Source of the DNA: Archangium violaceum Cb vi76
GTDB taxonomy: Bacteria; Myxococcota; Myxococcia; Myxococcales; Myxococcaceae
Reading direction: 5' to 3'
Assembly: GCF_000733295.1 (NCBI RefSeq)
Contig: NZ_JPMI01000394.1
Coordinates: 1 to 64,000 of the forward strand
Length of the DNA stretch: 64,000 bases
A program made the translations under genes and the position numbers. The notes below the pieces were generated by a model. That model was not told the DNA's origin and searched no databases. It was given only the letters and a program-made list of their open reading frames with translations. Numbering within the stretch: the first letter of the stretch is position 1; each line of letters begins with the position of its first letter. Below are positions 17,249-25,915 of the stretch, one piece after another.

Positions 17249-20200
17249 ATGATGGACATCCCCGGGTACAAGCTCCTCGGCCTCTTCCAGATGACGAGCA
17301 GCAGCCTGCTGTTCCAGGCGCTGCGCGAGGCTGACGCGGTACCCGTCATCGTCAAGACTCCGCGCAACGAGCACCTCGGCCCCCGCGAGCATGCGCGCTA
17401 CCAGCGTGAGTACGACGTGTTGCAGCGCCTGCGGGGGACGCCCGGAGTGCTCGCCGCCCGGGGCTGTGAGGTGCTCCGGGAGCGGCCGGTGTTGCTGCTG
17501 GAGGACGTGGGGGGAAAGGCCCTCTCGGAGCAGCTGGGCCAGCCCCTGGCTCTCGCCGACTTCTTCTCCATCGCGATTTCCCTGGCCGCCACGCTGGCGG
17601 AGATGCACCGCCGCGGCGTCATCCACAAGGACATCAAACCCGCCAACATCCTCCGCTCTCCAGGAGGGGAGGTGTGGCTCATCGACTTCGGCCTCGCCAC
17701 GCTGAGCCAGGTGGAGCACGTGGAGGGCGCCACTGTCTCCCTCGTGGAAGGCACGCTGCCGTACATGTCCCCGGAGCAGTCGGGGCGCATCAACCGGGTG
17801 GTGGACTACCGCACGGACTTCTATTCGCTGGGCGTGACGCTCTATCAGCTCCTCACGGGGCGTCTGCCCTTCCGGGGGAAGGATCCCCTGGAGTGGCTCC
17901 ACGCGCACATCTCCCAGACGCCCGTATCTCCGAGCCAGTGGGAGTCCACGATTCCGCCCATGCTCTCGGCGGTGGTGCTCAAGCTGCTGGCCAAGGCCGC
18001 GGACGAGCGCTACCAGAGCGCCGAGGGACTGAAGGCGGACCTGGAGCGGTGCCACGAGGCGTTGCGGCGGGGCGTGAGCGAGGACTTCCCGCTCGGCCTC
18101 CAGGACTTCCCCGCCCGCTTCCAGCTTCCGCAACAGCTCTACGGCCGCGAAGCGGAGGTGCGGACGCTGCTGGGCGCCTTCGAGAGCGTGGCGCGGGGTG
18201 GACGGCCCGGGTGGGTGCTGGTGCGGGGTTACTCGGGCATCGGCAAGTCCTCCATCGTCCAGGAGTTGCACAGGCCCGTGCTGGAGCGCCGGGGCTTCTT
18301 CCTCCGCGGCAAGTTCAACACGCTGCAACGCGACGTGCCCTACGACACGCTGGCCCAGGTCATGCGGGCGTTGGTGCAGCAGGTGCTGGCGGGCAGTGAC
18401 GAGGAGGTGGCGGCCTGGCGTCAGCGGCTGACGGAGGCCTTCGAGGGCAACGGCCAGGTGCTGGTGGACCTGGTGCCCCAGTTGGAGAGGGTGGTGGGCA
18501 AGCAGCCCGCCGCGCCGCAGCTTCCGCCCGCCGAGACGCGCAACCGCGTCAACCGCCTCTTCCAGCGCTTCCTCGGGGTGTTCGCCTCCTCGGGGCGGCC
18601 GCTGGTGCTCTTCCTGGACGACCTGCAGTGGGCGGACTTCGCCAGCCTCCAACTGCTGAAGTTCCTGAGCACCCATCCGGACACGCCGCCCCTGCTGCTG
18701 ATTGGCGCATACCGGGACAACGAGGTGGACACCGCGCACCCGCTGGCGATGGTGCTGGAGGAGGCGCGCAAGGAGGGGGCCCGGTTCGCGGACCTCCAGT
18801 TGGGGCCGCTCTCGCCCGCGCAGACGCGGCAACTGGTGGCGGATACCCTGCCCGGCGCGAGCCAGGAGCTCCTCGAGCCGCTCTCGGAGCTCCTCCAGTC
18901 CAGGACGGGAGGCAATCCCTTCTTCCTCCTCCAGTTCCTGCAGACGCTCTACCAGGATGGGCTGGTGGAGCGGGTGCCACGGGGGGGATGGCTGTGGAAC
19001 GCGGACGCCGCGCGGGCCATGGCCTACGCGGACAACGTGGTGGACTTCATGTCCGGCCGGTTGCGCAAGCTGCCCGCGCCGGTCCAGCGTCTGCTCTGCC
19101 TGGCCGCGTGCGTGGGCAACACCTTCCCGCTGGAGAACCTGGCCCTCCTCACCCGGCAGGACGTCTCCGAGGTGGAGCTCGGCCTGGAGCCGGCGCTCCA
19201 GGAAGAGCTGGTGATGCGGAGTGGCGCCCAGCACTACCGCTTCCTGCATGACCGCATCCAGCAGGCGGCCTACGCCCTGCTATCCGAGCCGGAGCGCAAG
19301 GCCATCCACCTGGAGATTGGCAGGCTGCTGTGGGGCCGCCTCTCGCCCGGCGAGCTGCGCGAGCGTCTCTTCGACGTGGTGGGGCAGCTCAACGCGGGCG
19401 TGGAGTTGATGGGGGACGAGCAGGAGCGTGCCCGGCTGGCACGGCTCAACGCCGAGGCGGGCTTCCGCGCCCAATCCTCCAGCGCCCACCGTTCGGCCAT
19501 CGGCTACTTCGCCATGGCCCTGCGGCTGATGCCCGGGGAGCTGTGGGAGACGGCGCCCGAGCTGGCCCTCGAGCTGCGCCTGGGACAGGCCAGCAGCGAG
19601 CTGATGAGCGGCAATGGCCCCGAGGCCCGCCGCATCGTCGCGGAGCTTCGCGCGAGGCCGCTCTCGCACCAGGAGCTGGCGGCCGTCTACCGGCTCGAGA
19701 GCAACATCCTCCTCATCGCCAACCAGCCCGAGGCCGCCGCCGTCTGTCTGCTGGAGTGTCTGGCGCGTTTCGGGCTCCGCATCCCCGCGCGGCCCACCTG
19801 GGACGAGGTCACCGCCGCCCGGCGGGAGGTGGAGTCGCTGCTGGGCGGCCGTTCCATCGAGAGCCTCATCGAGCTGCCCACCATGACGGACCCGGAGGTG
19901 AAGACGGTGATGGGGCTGCTCGGGGCCCTGTTCGCTCCGGCCTTCTTCACCAGCGAGACGCTCCTGGCCCTGCACCTGTGCCACATGGTGGCGCTGACGC
20001 TGCGCCATGGCAGCACCCACGAGTCCGCGTCCGCCTATGTCTGGTATGGCTTCGTGACGAGCTGCCTCTTCAAGGATCCCCACCGGGGATATGCCTTTGG
20101 CGGGCTGGCGTGTGCCTTCGTCGAGCGCAACGACATCTCCGCCTACCGGGCCCGGGTCCTCTTCACCCAGGGCCACGTGAGCCTCTGGGTGCGGCCGCTG

Positions 20201-22558
20201 CGGGAGGCGAAGGAACTCTACCAGAAGGCCTTCCAGCAGGCGCTCCTGTCGGGGGACATGCAGATCGCCGGCTACTGCTGCATCTTCGTCTCCTGGCTCC
20301 AGCTCTCCATGGGCGCCGAGCTGGCCGAGGTGGAGCGCGAGGCCGCCACCCATGCCGAGTTCGCGCGCAGGGCCGGCTTCCGGGACGCGAGCAACATCAC
20401 CGGGCTCCTCCGGGCCTTCTCGCGGCAGATGCGGGGGCTCACCGAGTCCTTCGGCACCCTGAACGGGGAGGGGTTCCGGGAGGAGGACATCGAGCGCCTG
20501 CTGGTCACCGGCATGGCCCCGTTGAAGTGTTCGTATCCCGTCATCAAGACGCGCTCCCGCTTCATGGCGGGCGCCTACGAGGAGGCGCGCCAGGCGGCGG
20601 ACAAGGCCCAGGGGATGCTCTGGGCGGTGCTCGGCCGCATCCAACTGCTGGACCATCACCTCTACAGGGCGCTGAGCCTGGCGGCGTGCTGCCGGGAGGC
20701 CTCGCCGCCGCTGCGGGAGCAGTACCTCAAGGACATCCAACAGCACCGGCGGCAACTGGAGGAGTGGGCCACGAGCTGTCCGGAGACGTTCCGGTCGGCC
20801 GAGCGGATGGTGGCGGCGGAGCTGCACCGCCTGCACGGGAGACTCGAGCTGGCCTTGCGCGGCTACGAGGAGGCCATCGACGCCGCCCGCGAGCATGGCC
20901 TCATCCACGACGTCGCCGTGGCGAGCGAGCTGGCCTCGCACTTCTGGAAGGAGGCGGGAATCCCGCTCATCGCCCTGGCCTATGCCCGCCAGGCGCGCGA
21001 CGCCTATCTGCAGTGGGGCGCCGAGGGCAAGGTGCGGCACCTGGACGAGCAGTGGCCGGACATCTCCCGGCTCGTCCTGAGTGGCCAGGGCACCACCAGC
21101 TATGACACGGGCTCCAAGCTGTTGGACGCGCTCAGCCTCGTCAAGGCGCAGCAGGCGCTCTCCAGTGAGATGGACCTGGAGCGGCTGGTGGGCACCCTCA
21201 TGCGTGTGGCCATGGAGAACGCGGGGGCCCAGCGGGGCGCCCTCCTGTTGCTGCAGGGCGAGACGTTGACGGTGGCGGCGCAGGCGCAGTCCTCCGAGGG
21301 CGCGGTGCGCGCGGTGTCCCCGGAGCAGGCTTCCTGGCGGCTGCCCTGGGCGTTGATCACCTACGTGCGGCGCACCGGTGAGCACGTGCTCATCGAGGAC
21401 ACCTCCCAACCCCACGCCTTCTCCTCCGGCCCGGCCGGCATCTCCAGCCAGGCGGGCTCCGTGCTGTGTCTGCCATTGACTCGCGGGGAGGCCTTCTACG
21501 GCGTGCTGTACCTGGAGAACGCCCTCACGGCCGAGGCCTTCAATCCCAGCCGCATCACCCTGTTGCAGCACCTGGCCTCCCAGGCCTCCATCTCCATGGA
21601 GAACGCGCGGCTCTACTCCGAGGTGCGGCAGGCCGAGGCCGCCCTGCGTGAGGCCAACGAGGCGCTGGAGTCCCGCGTGGAGGAGCGCACGCGCGAGCTG
21701 AAGCTGGCCCAGGCGAACCTGGTGGAGACGGCGCGCATGGTGGGCAAGGCCGAGGTCGCCTCCAGCGTGCTGCATGACGTGGGCAATGCCCTGACGAGCC
21801 TCGTGGTGGACAGCGATGCCCTGCGCCGCACGGTGGAGACCTCGCGCATGGGCCGTGTCGAGCAGGTGGTCGACCTGATGGCGCGGCACCGCGATGACCT
21901 CGCCGGCTTCTTCACGAAGGATCCCCGCGGTCTCCAGTTGTTCACCTACCTCTCCGGCCTCGCGGGCGAGCTGGTCCAGGAGCGCGCCTCCCTGCAGCGG
22001 GGCATGGAGGACCTGGCGAAGAACGTCGATCGGGTGCGCACCATCATCCAGATGCAGCAGGCCTACGCGAAGGCCACGCTGCTGGTGGAGGAGTGTGACC
22101 TGTCCGAGGTGCTGGACGAGGTCCTGCGTCTGCAGGCGGGCGTCCTGCAACAGTGGAGCGTACGGGTGATGAAGACGCTGGCGCCGCTGCCCAGGATGAA
22201 GGTGGACAGGCACCGGCTGCTGCAGATCCTCCTCAACCTCATCAGCAACGCCCGGCAGGCCATGGAGCAGGTGATCCCGGGGGAACGCCGGCTCCACATC
22301 CGGCTGTATGCGGAAGGGGAGTGGGTGTTCTTCCAGGTCATCGACAATGGCAGGGGCATCGCCCCCGAGGTGCACGGGCGGCTCTTCACCCAGGGGTTCA
22401 CCACCCGCAAGGAAGGCCATGGCATCGGCCTGCACTCCAGCGCGCTCGCGGCGCAGCTCATGGGCGGCAAGCTGACGCTGGATAGCGAGGGTCTGGGATT
22501 GGGCGCCACCGCCACCTTCAAGTTCCCCTCCACGGGGGCGGACACCCAGAGCGCGTAG
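17249..22558 (+). CDS. hybrid Ser/Thr kinase, ATPase, GAF and histidine kinase
   Basis: A 1769-residue multidomain signalling protein from ATG 17249 (MMDIPGYKLLG). The Ser/Thr kinase occupies residues 1-275, with VIHKDIKPANIL (about 126), LIDFGLAT and GTLPYMSPEQ. An AAA-type ATPase follows, with Walker A RGYSGIGKSS (about 327) and Walker B PLVLFLDDLQWAD (about 451). A long helical TPR-like region runs to about 1290. The GAF domain is at about 1290-1455 (DLERLVGTLMRVAMENAGAQ). After a coiled coil comes a His box (VASSVLHDVGNALTSL, about 1508). The HATPase_c has LLQILLNLISNARQAM, IDNGRGI and HGIGLHSSALAA. These proteins occur in myxobacteria and cyanobacteria. The invariant catalytic residues of both kinases are intact. 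The input signal is unknown, and no receiver gene lies next to it. Confidence 0.9.
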   Translation: MMDIPGYKLLGLFQMTSSSLLFQALREADAVPVIVKTPRNEHLGPREHARYQREYDVLQRLRGTPGVLAARGCEVLRERPVLLLEDVGGKALSEQLGQPLALADFFSIAISLAATLAEMHRRGVIHKDIKPANILRSPGGEVWLIDFGLATLSQVEHVEGATVSLVEGTLPYMSPEQSGRINRVVDYRTDFYSLGVTLYQLLTGRLPFRGKDPLEWLHAHISQTPVSPSQWESTIPPMLSAVVLKLLAKAADERYQSAEGLKADLERCHEALRRGVSEDFPLGLQDFPARFQLPQQLYGREAEVRTLLGAFESVARGGRPGWVLVRGYSGIGKSSIVQELHRPVLERRGFFLRGKFNTLQRDVPYDTLAQVMRALVQQVLAGSDEEVAAWRQRLTEAFEGNGQVLVDLVPQLERVVGKQPAAPQLPPAETRNRVNRLFQRFLGVFASSGRPLVLFLDDLQWADFASLQLLKFLSTHPDTPPLLLIGAYRDNEVDTAHPLAMVLEEARKEGARFADLQLGPLSPAQTRQLVADTLPGASQELLEPLSELLQSRTGGNPFFLLQFLQTLYQDGLVERVPRGGWLWNADAARAMAYADNVVDFMSGRLRKLPAPVQRLLCLAACVGNTFPLENLALLTRQDVSEVELGLEPALQEELVMRSGAQHYRFLHDRIQQAAYALLSEPERKAIHLEIGRLLWGRLSPGELRERLFDVVGQLNAGVELMGDEQERARLARLNAEAGFRAQSSSAHRSAIGYFAMALRLMPGELWETAPELALELRLGQASSELMSGNGPEARRIVAELRARPLSHQELAAVYRLESNILLIANQPEAAAVCLLECLARFGLRIPARPTWDEVTAARREVESLLGGRSIESLIELPTMTDPEVKTVMGLLGALFAPAFFTSETLLALHLCHMVALTLRHGSTHESASAYVWYGFVTSCLFKDPHRGYAFGGLACAFVERNDISAYRARVLFTQGHVSLWVRPLREAKELYQKAFQQALLSGDMQIAGYCCIFVSWLQLSMGAELAEVEREAATHAEFARRAGFRDASNITGLLRAFSRQMRGLTESFGTLNGEGFREEDIERLLVTGMAPLKCSYPVIKTRSRFMAGAYEEARQAADKAQGMLWAVLGRIQLLDHHLYRALSLAACCREASPPLREQYLKDIQQHRRQLEEWATSCPETFRSAERMVAAELHRLHGRLELALRGYEEAIDAAREHGLIHDVAVASELASHFWKEAGIPLIALAYARQARDAYLQWGAEGKVRHLDEQWPDISRLVLSGQGTTSYDTGSKLLDALSLVKAQQALSSEMDLERLVGTLMRVAMENAGAQRGALLLLQGETLTVAAQAQSSEGAVRAVSPEQASWRLPWALITYVRRTGEHVLIEDTSQPHAFSSGPAGISSQAGSVLCLPLTRGEAFYGVLYLENALTAEAFNPSRITLLQHLASQASISMENARLYSEVRQAEAALREANEALESRVEERTRELKLAQANLVETARMVGKAEVASSVLHDVGNALTSLVVDSDALRRTVETSRMGRVEQVVDLMARHRDDLAGFFTKDPRGLQLFTYLSGLAGELVQERASLQRGMEDLAKNVDRVRTIIQMQQAYAKATLLVEECDLSEVLDEVLRLQAGVLQQWSVRVMKTLAPLPRMKVDRHRLLQILLNLISNARQAMEQVIPGERRLHIRLYAEGEWVFFQVIDNGRGIAPEVHGRLFTQGFTTRKEGHGIGLHSSALAAQLMGGKLTLDSEGLGLGATATFKFPSTGADTQSA

Positions 22559-22719
22559 AGGCTTTTCCTCACATGGTTCTTCACTCACTGCCGGACCGGA
22601 GGCGGCTCCCGGCGGTGCCGGAGGCGGTGCTGCGGCAGCTGGCGGTCCTCGGTGGGCTGGAGCTGACGTACACCTGCACCCCCCCGGGCTCGGGCGAGCG
22701 GATGGGTATCGAGGGGACG

Positions 22720-22754
22720 ACCCTCACCCCCCGCCCTCTCCCAGAGGGAGAGGG
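22720..22754 (+). repeat. dispersed hairpin repeat, copy B
   Basis: ACCCTCACCCC is followed by a perfect 9-bp stem CCCTCTCCC / GGGAGAGGG with a 3-nt loop. It matches copy A at 457 and the inverted copy C at 56552. Confidence 0.65.
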
Positions 22755-22790
22755 AGCATGCGCAACACGACCAGGGCCACGCAAAGTCAC

Positions 22791-22808
22791 GAGGGGTTAC
22801 ACGGAGGG
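22791..22808 (+). repeat. 18-bp intergenic repeat, copy 1
   Basis: GAGGGGTTACACGGAGGG is repeated exactly at 41915-41932. Both copies lie 160-185 bp upstream of a plus-strand gene start and both are preceded by a TCA triplet. Confidence 0.6.
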
Positions 22809-22832
22809 TGCACCCCGGCGGGGCGGCCCGTT

Positions 22833-22854
22833 CCTCCCCGGACCCCCGGGGAGG
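22833..22854 (+). terminator. strong GC hairpin, probable terminator of the hybrid kinase gene
   Basis: A perfect 9-bp stem CCTCCCCGG / CCGGGGAGG with loop ACCC lies about 275 bp after the kinase stop and is followed by GGGGCTTT. The distance makes an alternative role in the leader of the next gene possible. Confidence 0.4.
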
Positions 22855-22971
22855 GGGGCTTTCAGTGGGGGGCAGGGGCTCCGCTTGAATACCCCCCCGC
22901 CCCGGGCTTGTGTATACAGTGCGCCGCCCTCGACCCCGCCTCCCCCTTCGAGGGCATCAGGAAACAGCCTC

Positions 22972-24339
22972 ATGAACGCGCATATCTTCCGCGAGTACGA
23001 CATCCGTGGCCTGGTGGACAAGGACCTCACCGTCGAGGTGGTGGAACTGCTGGGCCAGGGACTCGGCACCGTGGTGCGGCGCAAGGGTGGACGCTCCATC
23101 GTGGTGGGCCGCGATTGCCGCGAGTCCTCCACGCGCTTCCGCGACGCCCTCTGCCGTGGCCTCACCTCCACCGGGTTGAACGTGCTCGACGTGGGCGTGG
23201 TGCCCACGCCGCTGACCTACTTCGCCGCCAACACCCTGCCGGTGGACGGCCTGGCGATGATCACCGGCAGCCACAACCCGCCCGAGTACAACGGCTTCAA
23301 GATTGGCGCCGGCAAGACGACCTTCCACGGCCCTGAAATCCAGGCGCTGCGCAAGCTCATCGAGGCGCGTGACTTCGAGAAGGCCGCCACGCCGGGCGTC
23401 GTCAGCCCCTTCGACATCCACACGCCCTACTACCACTTCGTCCGTCAGACGGTGAAGGTGGGCCGCAAGGGGATGAAGATCGTCATCGACGCCGGCAATG
23501 GCACCGGCGGCGCCGTGGGCGTGCCGCTCTTCGAGAGCATGGGCTTCGAGGTGGTGCCGCTCTTCTGCGACATGGACGCCACCTTCCCCAACCACCACCC
23601 GGACCCCACCGTGGTGGAGAACATGCAGGACCTCATCGCGGCGGTGAAGCGCGAGAAGGCCGAGGTGGGCATCGCCTATGACGGCGACAGCGACCGCATC
23701 GGCGTGGTGGACGACCAGGGCAACATCCTCTGGGGGGATCAGCTCATGATCCTCTTCAGCCGCTACGTGCTGAAGGAGAGCCCGGGCGCCGCCATCGTCG
23801 GCGAGGTGAAGTGCTCGTACACCCTGTACGACGACATCGCGAAGCACGGCGGCAAGCCGGTGATGTGGAAGGCGGGCCACTCGCTCATCAAGGCGAAGAT
23901 GAAGGAGGAGCACGCGGAGCTGGCCGGCGAGATGAGCGGCCACATCTTCTTCAAGAACCGCTACTTCGGCTTCGACGACGCCATCTACTCCTCGGCGCGC
24001 CTGCTGGAGATTCTCACCCACGAGAAGGCGAAGCTGTCCGAGCTGCTCGGGGACGTGCCCAGGACGTTCGCCACGCCCGAGCTGCGCGTGGACACGGTGG
24101 AGGAGAAGAAGTTCGAGATCGTCAAGCGCGCCACCGAGACGCTGCGCAAGGCGGGCCACTCGCTGGTGGACGTGGACGGTGTGCGGGTGACCTTCCCGGA
24201 CGGGTGGGGCCTCATCCGCGCCTCCAACACCCAGCCCATCCTGGTGCTGCGCTTCGAGGCGAAGACGCCCGAGCGGCTGGAGGAGATCCGCCAGCTCATC
24301 GAGGGCACGGTGGAGAAGGTGCAGCGCGAGGTCGCCTGA
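22972..24339 (+). CDS. manB: phosphomannomutase/phosphoglucomutase
   Basis: A 455-residue alpha-D-phosphohexomutase interconverting mannose-6-phosphate and mannose-1-phosphate, and probably the glucose pair. It starts at ATG 22972 (MNAHIFREYDIRGLVDKD), the usual N-terminus of AlgC/PMM-PGM proteins. The phosphoserine loop MITGSHNPPEYNGFK is at about residues 96-110 and the Mg-binding loop YDGDSDRIG at about 235-243. The sugar-binding GEMSGHIFFK is intact, and a phosphate-binding loop of the RASNTQPILVLRFEA type is near the C-terminus. Length fits the family. The FMN reductase gene starts 16 bp after it, so the two may be cotranscribed. Its product is the substrate of ManC at 4798. Confidence 0.95.
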   Translation: MNAHIFREYDIRGLVDKDLTVEVVELLGQGLGTVVRRKGGRSIVVGRDCRESSTRFRDALCRGLTSTGLNVLDVGVVPTPLTYFAANTLPVDGLAMITGSHNPPEYNGFKIGAGKTTFHGPEIQALRKLIEARDFEKAATPGVVSPFDIHTPYYHFVRQTVKVGRKGMKIVIDAGNGTGGAVGVPLFESMGFEVVPLFCDMDATFPNHHPDPTVVENMQDLIAAVKREKAEVGIAYDGDSDRIGVVDDQGNILWGDQLMILFSRYVLKESPGAAIVGEVKCSYTLYDDIAKHGGKPVMWKAGHSLIKAKMKEEHAELAGEMSGHIFFKNRYFGFDDAIYSSARLLEILTHEKAKLSELLGDVPRTFATPELRVDTVEEKKFEIVKRATETLRKAGHSLVDVDGVRVTFPDGWGLIRASNTQPILVLRFEAKTPERLEEIRQLIEGTVEKVQREVA

Positions 24340-24355
24340 GCTAGAGAGGGCCCCC

Positions 24356-24910
24356 ATGGCGACTCCCCATATCCTGGCCCTGTGCGGCAGCGCGCGCACG
24401 GGGGGTTTCAACAAGAAGCTGTTGGACCTCGCGGTAGCGGAAGCCCGTGCGCAGGGCGCCGAGGTCGATGCCGTGGACCCCAAGGTGCTCACGCAGCTGC
24501 CCATCTATGACCAGGACGTGGAGGCGAAGGGCTGGCCTCCGCTGGTGAAGGACCTGCGGGAGCGGCTGGCCCGTGCCAACGGGCTGCTCATCGCCAGCCC
24601 CGAGTACAACTCCTCCATCCCGGGCGGGTTGAAGAACCTCATCGACTGGGTGTCGCGTCCGCCCGAGCGCCTCTTCACGGAGAAGTGGGCGGCGGTGATG
24701 GGGGCGACGCCGGGCGTCTTCGGCACCGCGCGCATGCAGCCGCACCTGCGGCAGGTGCTGGCCTCCACGGGCGCGCACGTGCTGCCCACCCAGGTGCACC
24801 TGCCGCGGGCCACGGAGGCCTTCAACGCGGACGGGAGTTTCAAGGACGAGGCCCGGCGCAAGGAAGTGGCCGCGCTCGTCTCGTCGCTCGTTTCCAAGCT
24901 CAAGGGCTGA
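24356..24910 (+). CDS. NAD(P)H-dependent FMN reductase family oxidoreductase
   Basis: A 184-residue flavodoxin-fold protein. The FMN phosphate loop LCGSARTGGFNKKLLDLA is at residues 9-26, and the second FMN-contact motif SPEYNSSIPGGLKNLIDW is near 82-99, as in ChrR/YieF and azoreductase-like enzymes. These enzymes move two electrons from NAD(P)H through FMN to quinones, azo dyes or metal ions; the natural acceptor here cannot be told. ATG follows CCCCC after a GAGAGGG ribosome site. It lies 16 bp after phosphomannomutase and 21 bp before the ROK kinase, all in the same direction, so an operon is likely although functional links are not obvious. Confidence 0.9.
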   Translation: MATPHILALCGSARTGGFNKKLLDLAVAEARAQGAEVDAVDPKVLTQLPIYDQDVEAKGWPPLVKDLRERLARANGLLIASPEYNSSIPGGLKNLIDWVSRPPERLFTEKWAAVMGATPGVFGTARMQPHLRQVLASTGAHVLPTQVHLPRATEAFNADGSFKDEARRKEVAALVSSLVSKLKG

Positions 24911-24931
24911 TTGCCCGACCGGAGGACATGC

Positions 24932-25861
24932 ATGCCCACACTGGGAATCGACCTGGGAGGCACCTTCGCCCGCGCGGCGGTGGTGGATGCGAAGGGCACC
25001 ATCATCGCCTCCGCCAAGATGGCGCTCGGCGAGCGCAGCCCCTCGGCGGTGGTGGAGTCCATTGCCCACGCCGCCAAGGCCGCGGTGGACGCGGCGGGCA
25101 TGCCCGTGCAGGGGTGTGGCGTGGGCGCGGCCGGACAGATTCATGGGGAGTCGGGCGTGCTGGCCGTGGCGCCCAACCTCGGCTGGCGCAACGTGCCGCT
25201 GGGGGAGCTGCTCCGCACGCGCCTGGGCTACCCCGTCCGGGTGGTGAATGACTTGTCGGCCGCCGCCTGGGGTGAGCTCAACGCCGGAGCGGGCCGCGGC
25301 TCGCAGGACATGTACACGGTGTTCGTGGGCTCGGGCGTGGGCAGCGCCATCATCGCCGGGAACAAGCTGGTGACCGGCGGCGGCGGTGTGGCCGGCGAGC
25401 TGGGCCACATCAAGGTGGTGCCCAACGGGCGCCGGTGTGGCTGCGGCGAGCTGGGCTGCCTGGAGGCGTATGCGGGTGGCCACAACCTCATCGCGCAGAC
25501 GCGCGAGTTGCTGGCCACGGGCCGCTCGCACGTGCTGATGGAGCTGACGGGTGGAGACCCGGCCCGGGTGACGCCGGTGACGCTGGAGCAGGCGGCGGAC
25601 GCGGGCGACGCCGAGGCGCGTGAAATCTACGAGCGCGCCAGCCTCATGCTGGCCATCGCCATCGCCAACCAGGTGACGGTGCTCAACCCGGCGCGGCTCA
25701 TCCTGGGCGGTGGCGTGTTGACGCACTGCCCCGGCATCCGGCGGCGCGTGGTGGAGGGCGTGCAGGCGTTCGCTTCCACCACCTCGCGCGAGGGGCTGCT
25801 CATCTCCGACGCCGAGCTGGGTGACGACAGCGGGCTGATCGGCGCGGCCCTGCTGGCCTGA
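24932..25861 (+). CDS. ROK family sugar kinase (glucokinase-like)
   Basis: A 309-residue kinase. ATG 24932 has a clear GGAGG six bases upstream, so the frame-open extension to 24911 was dropped. The ATP-binding DLGGTFARAAVVD is at residues 6-18. The catalytic region VVNDLSAAAWGELNAGAG follows. GELGHIKVV and the Cys zinc motif CGCGELGCLEAYAGG mark the ROK family. The product probably phosphorylates glucose or a related hexose at C6. No helix-turn-helix domain is attached, so it is an enzyme rather than a ROK repressor. It follows the phosphomannomutase and FMN reductase genes on the same strand and may feed the hexose-phosphate pool used by the mutase. Confidence 0.93.
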   Translation: MPTLGIDLGGTFARAAVVDAKGTIIASAKMALGERSPSAVVESIAHAAKAAVDAAGMPVQGCGVGAAGQIHGESGVLAVAPNLGWRNVPLGELLRTRLGYPVRVVNDLSAAAWGELNAGAGRGSQDMYTVFVGSGVGSAIIAGNKLVTGGGGVAGELGHIKVVPNGRRCGCGELGCLEAYAGGHNLIAQTRELLATGRSHVLMELTGGDPARVTPVTLEQAADAGDAEAREIYERASLMLAIAIANQVTVLNPARLILGGGVLTHCPGIRRRVVEGVQAFASTTSREGLLISDAELGDDSGLIGAALLA

Positions 25862-25915
25862 CGTCTCCCGGGGCGTGACTTGAGGGGCGGGCGCGGCTCT
25901 GCTACAGCCCGCGCC

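Larger units (their letters stand above)
22559..22971 (+). other. 413-bp intergenic region with several repeats
   Basis: No convincing gene is present; the open frame running through to the phosphomannomutase start is poor in coding character. The region holds a dispersed hairpin repeat (22720-22754), an 18-bp element GAGGGGTTACACGGAGGG (22791-22808) and a strong GC hairpin (22833-22854). A TATACA box at about 22915 may be part of the promoter of the downstream gene. Confidence 0.6.

Noticed and set aside
22573-22971. N-terminal extension of the phosphomannomutase
   Set aside because: The stretch contains intergenic repeats and hairpins, and the standard N-terminus of the enzyme begins at 22972.
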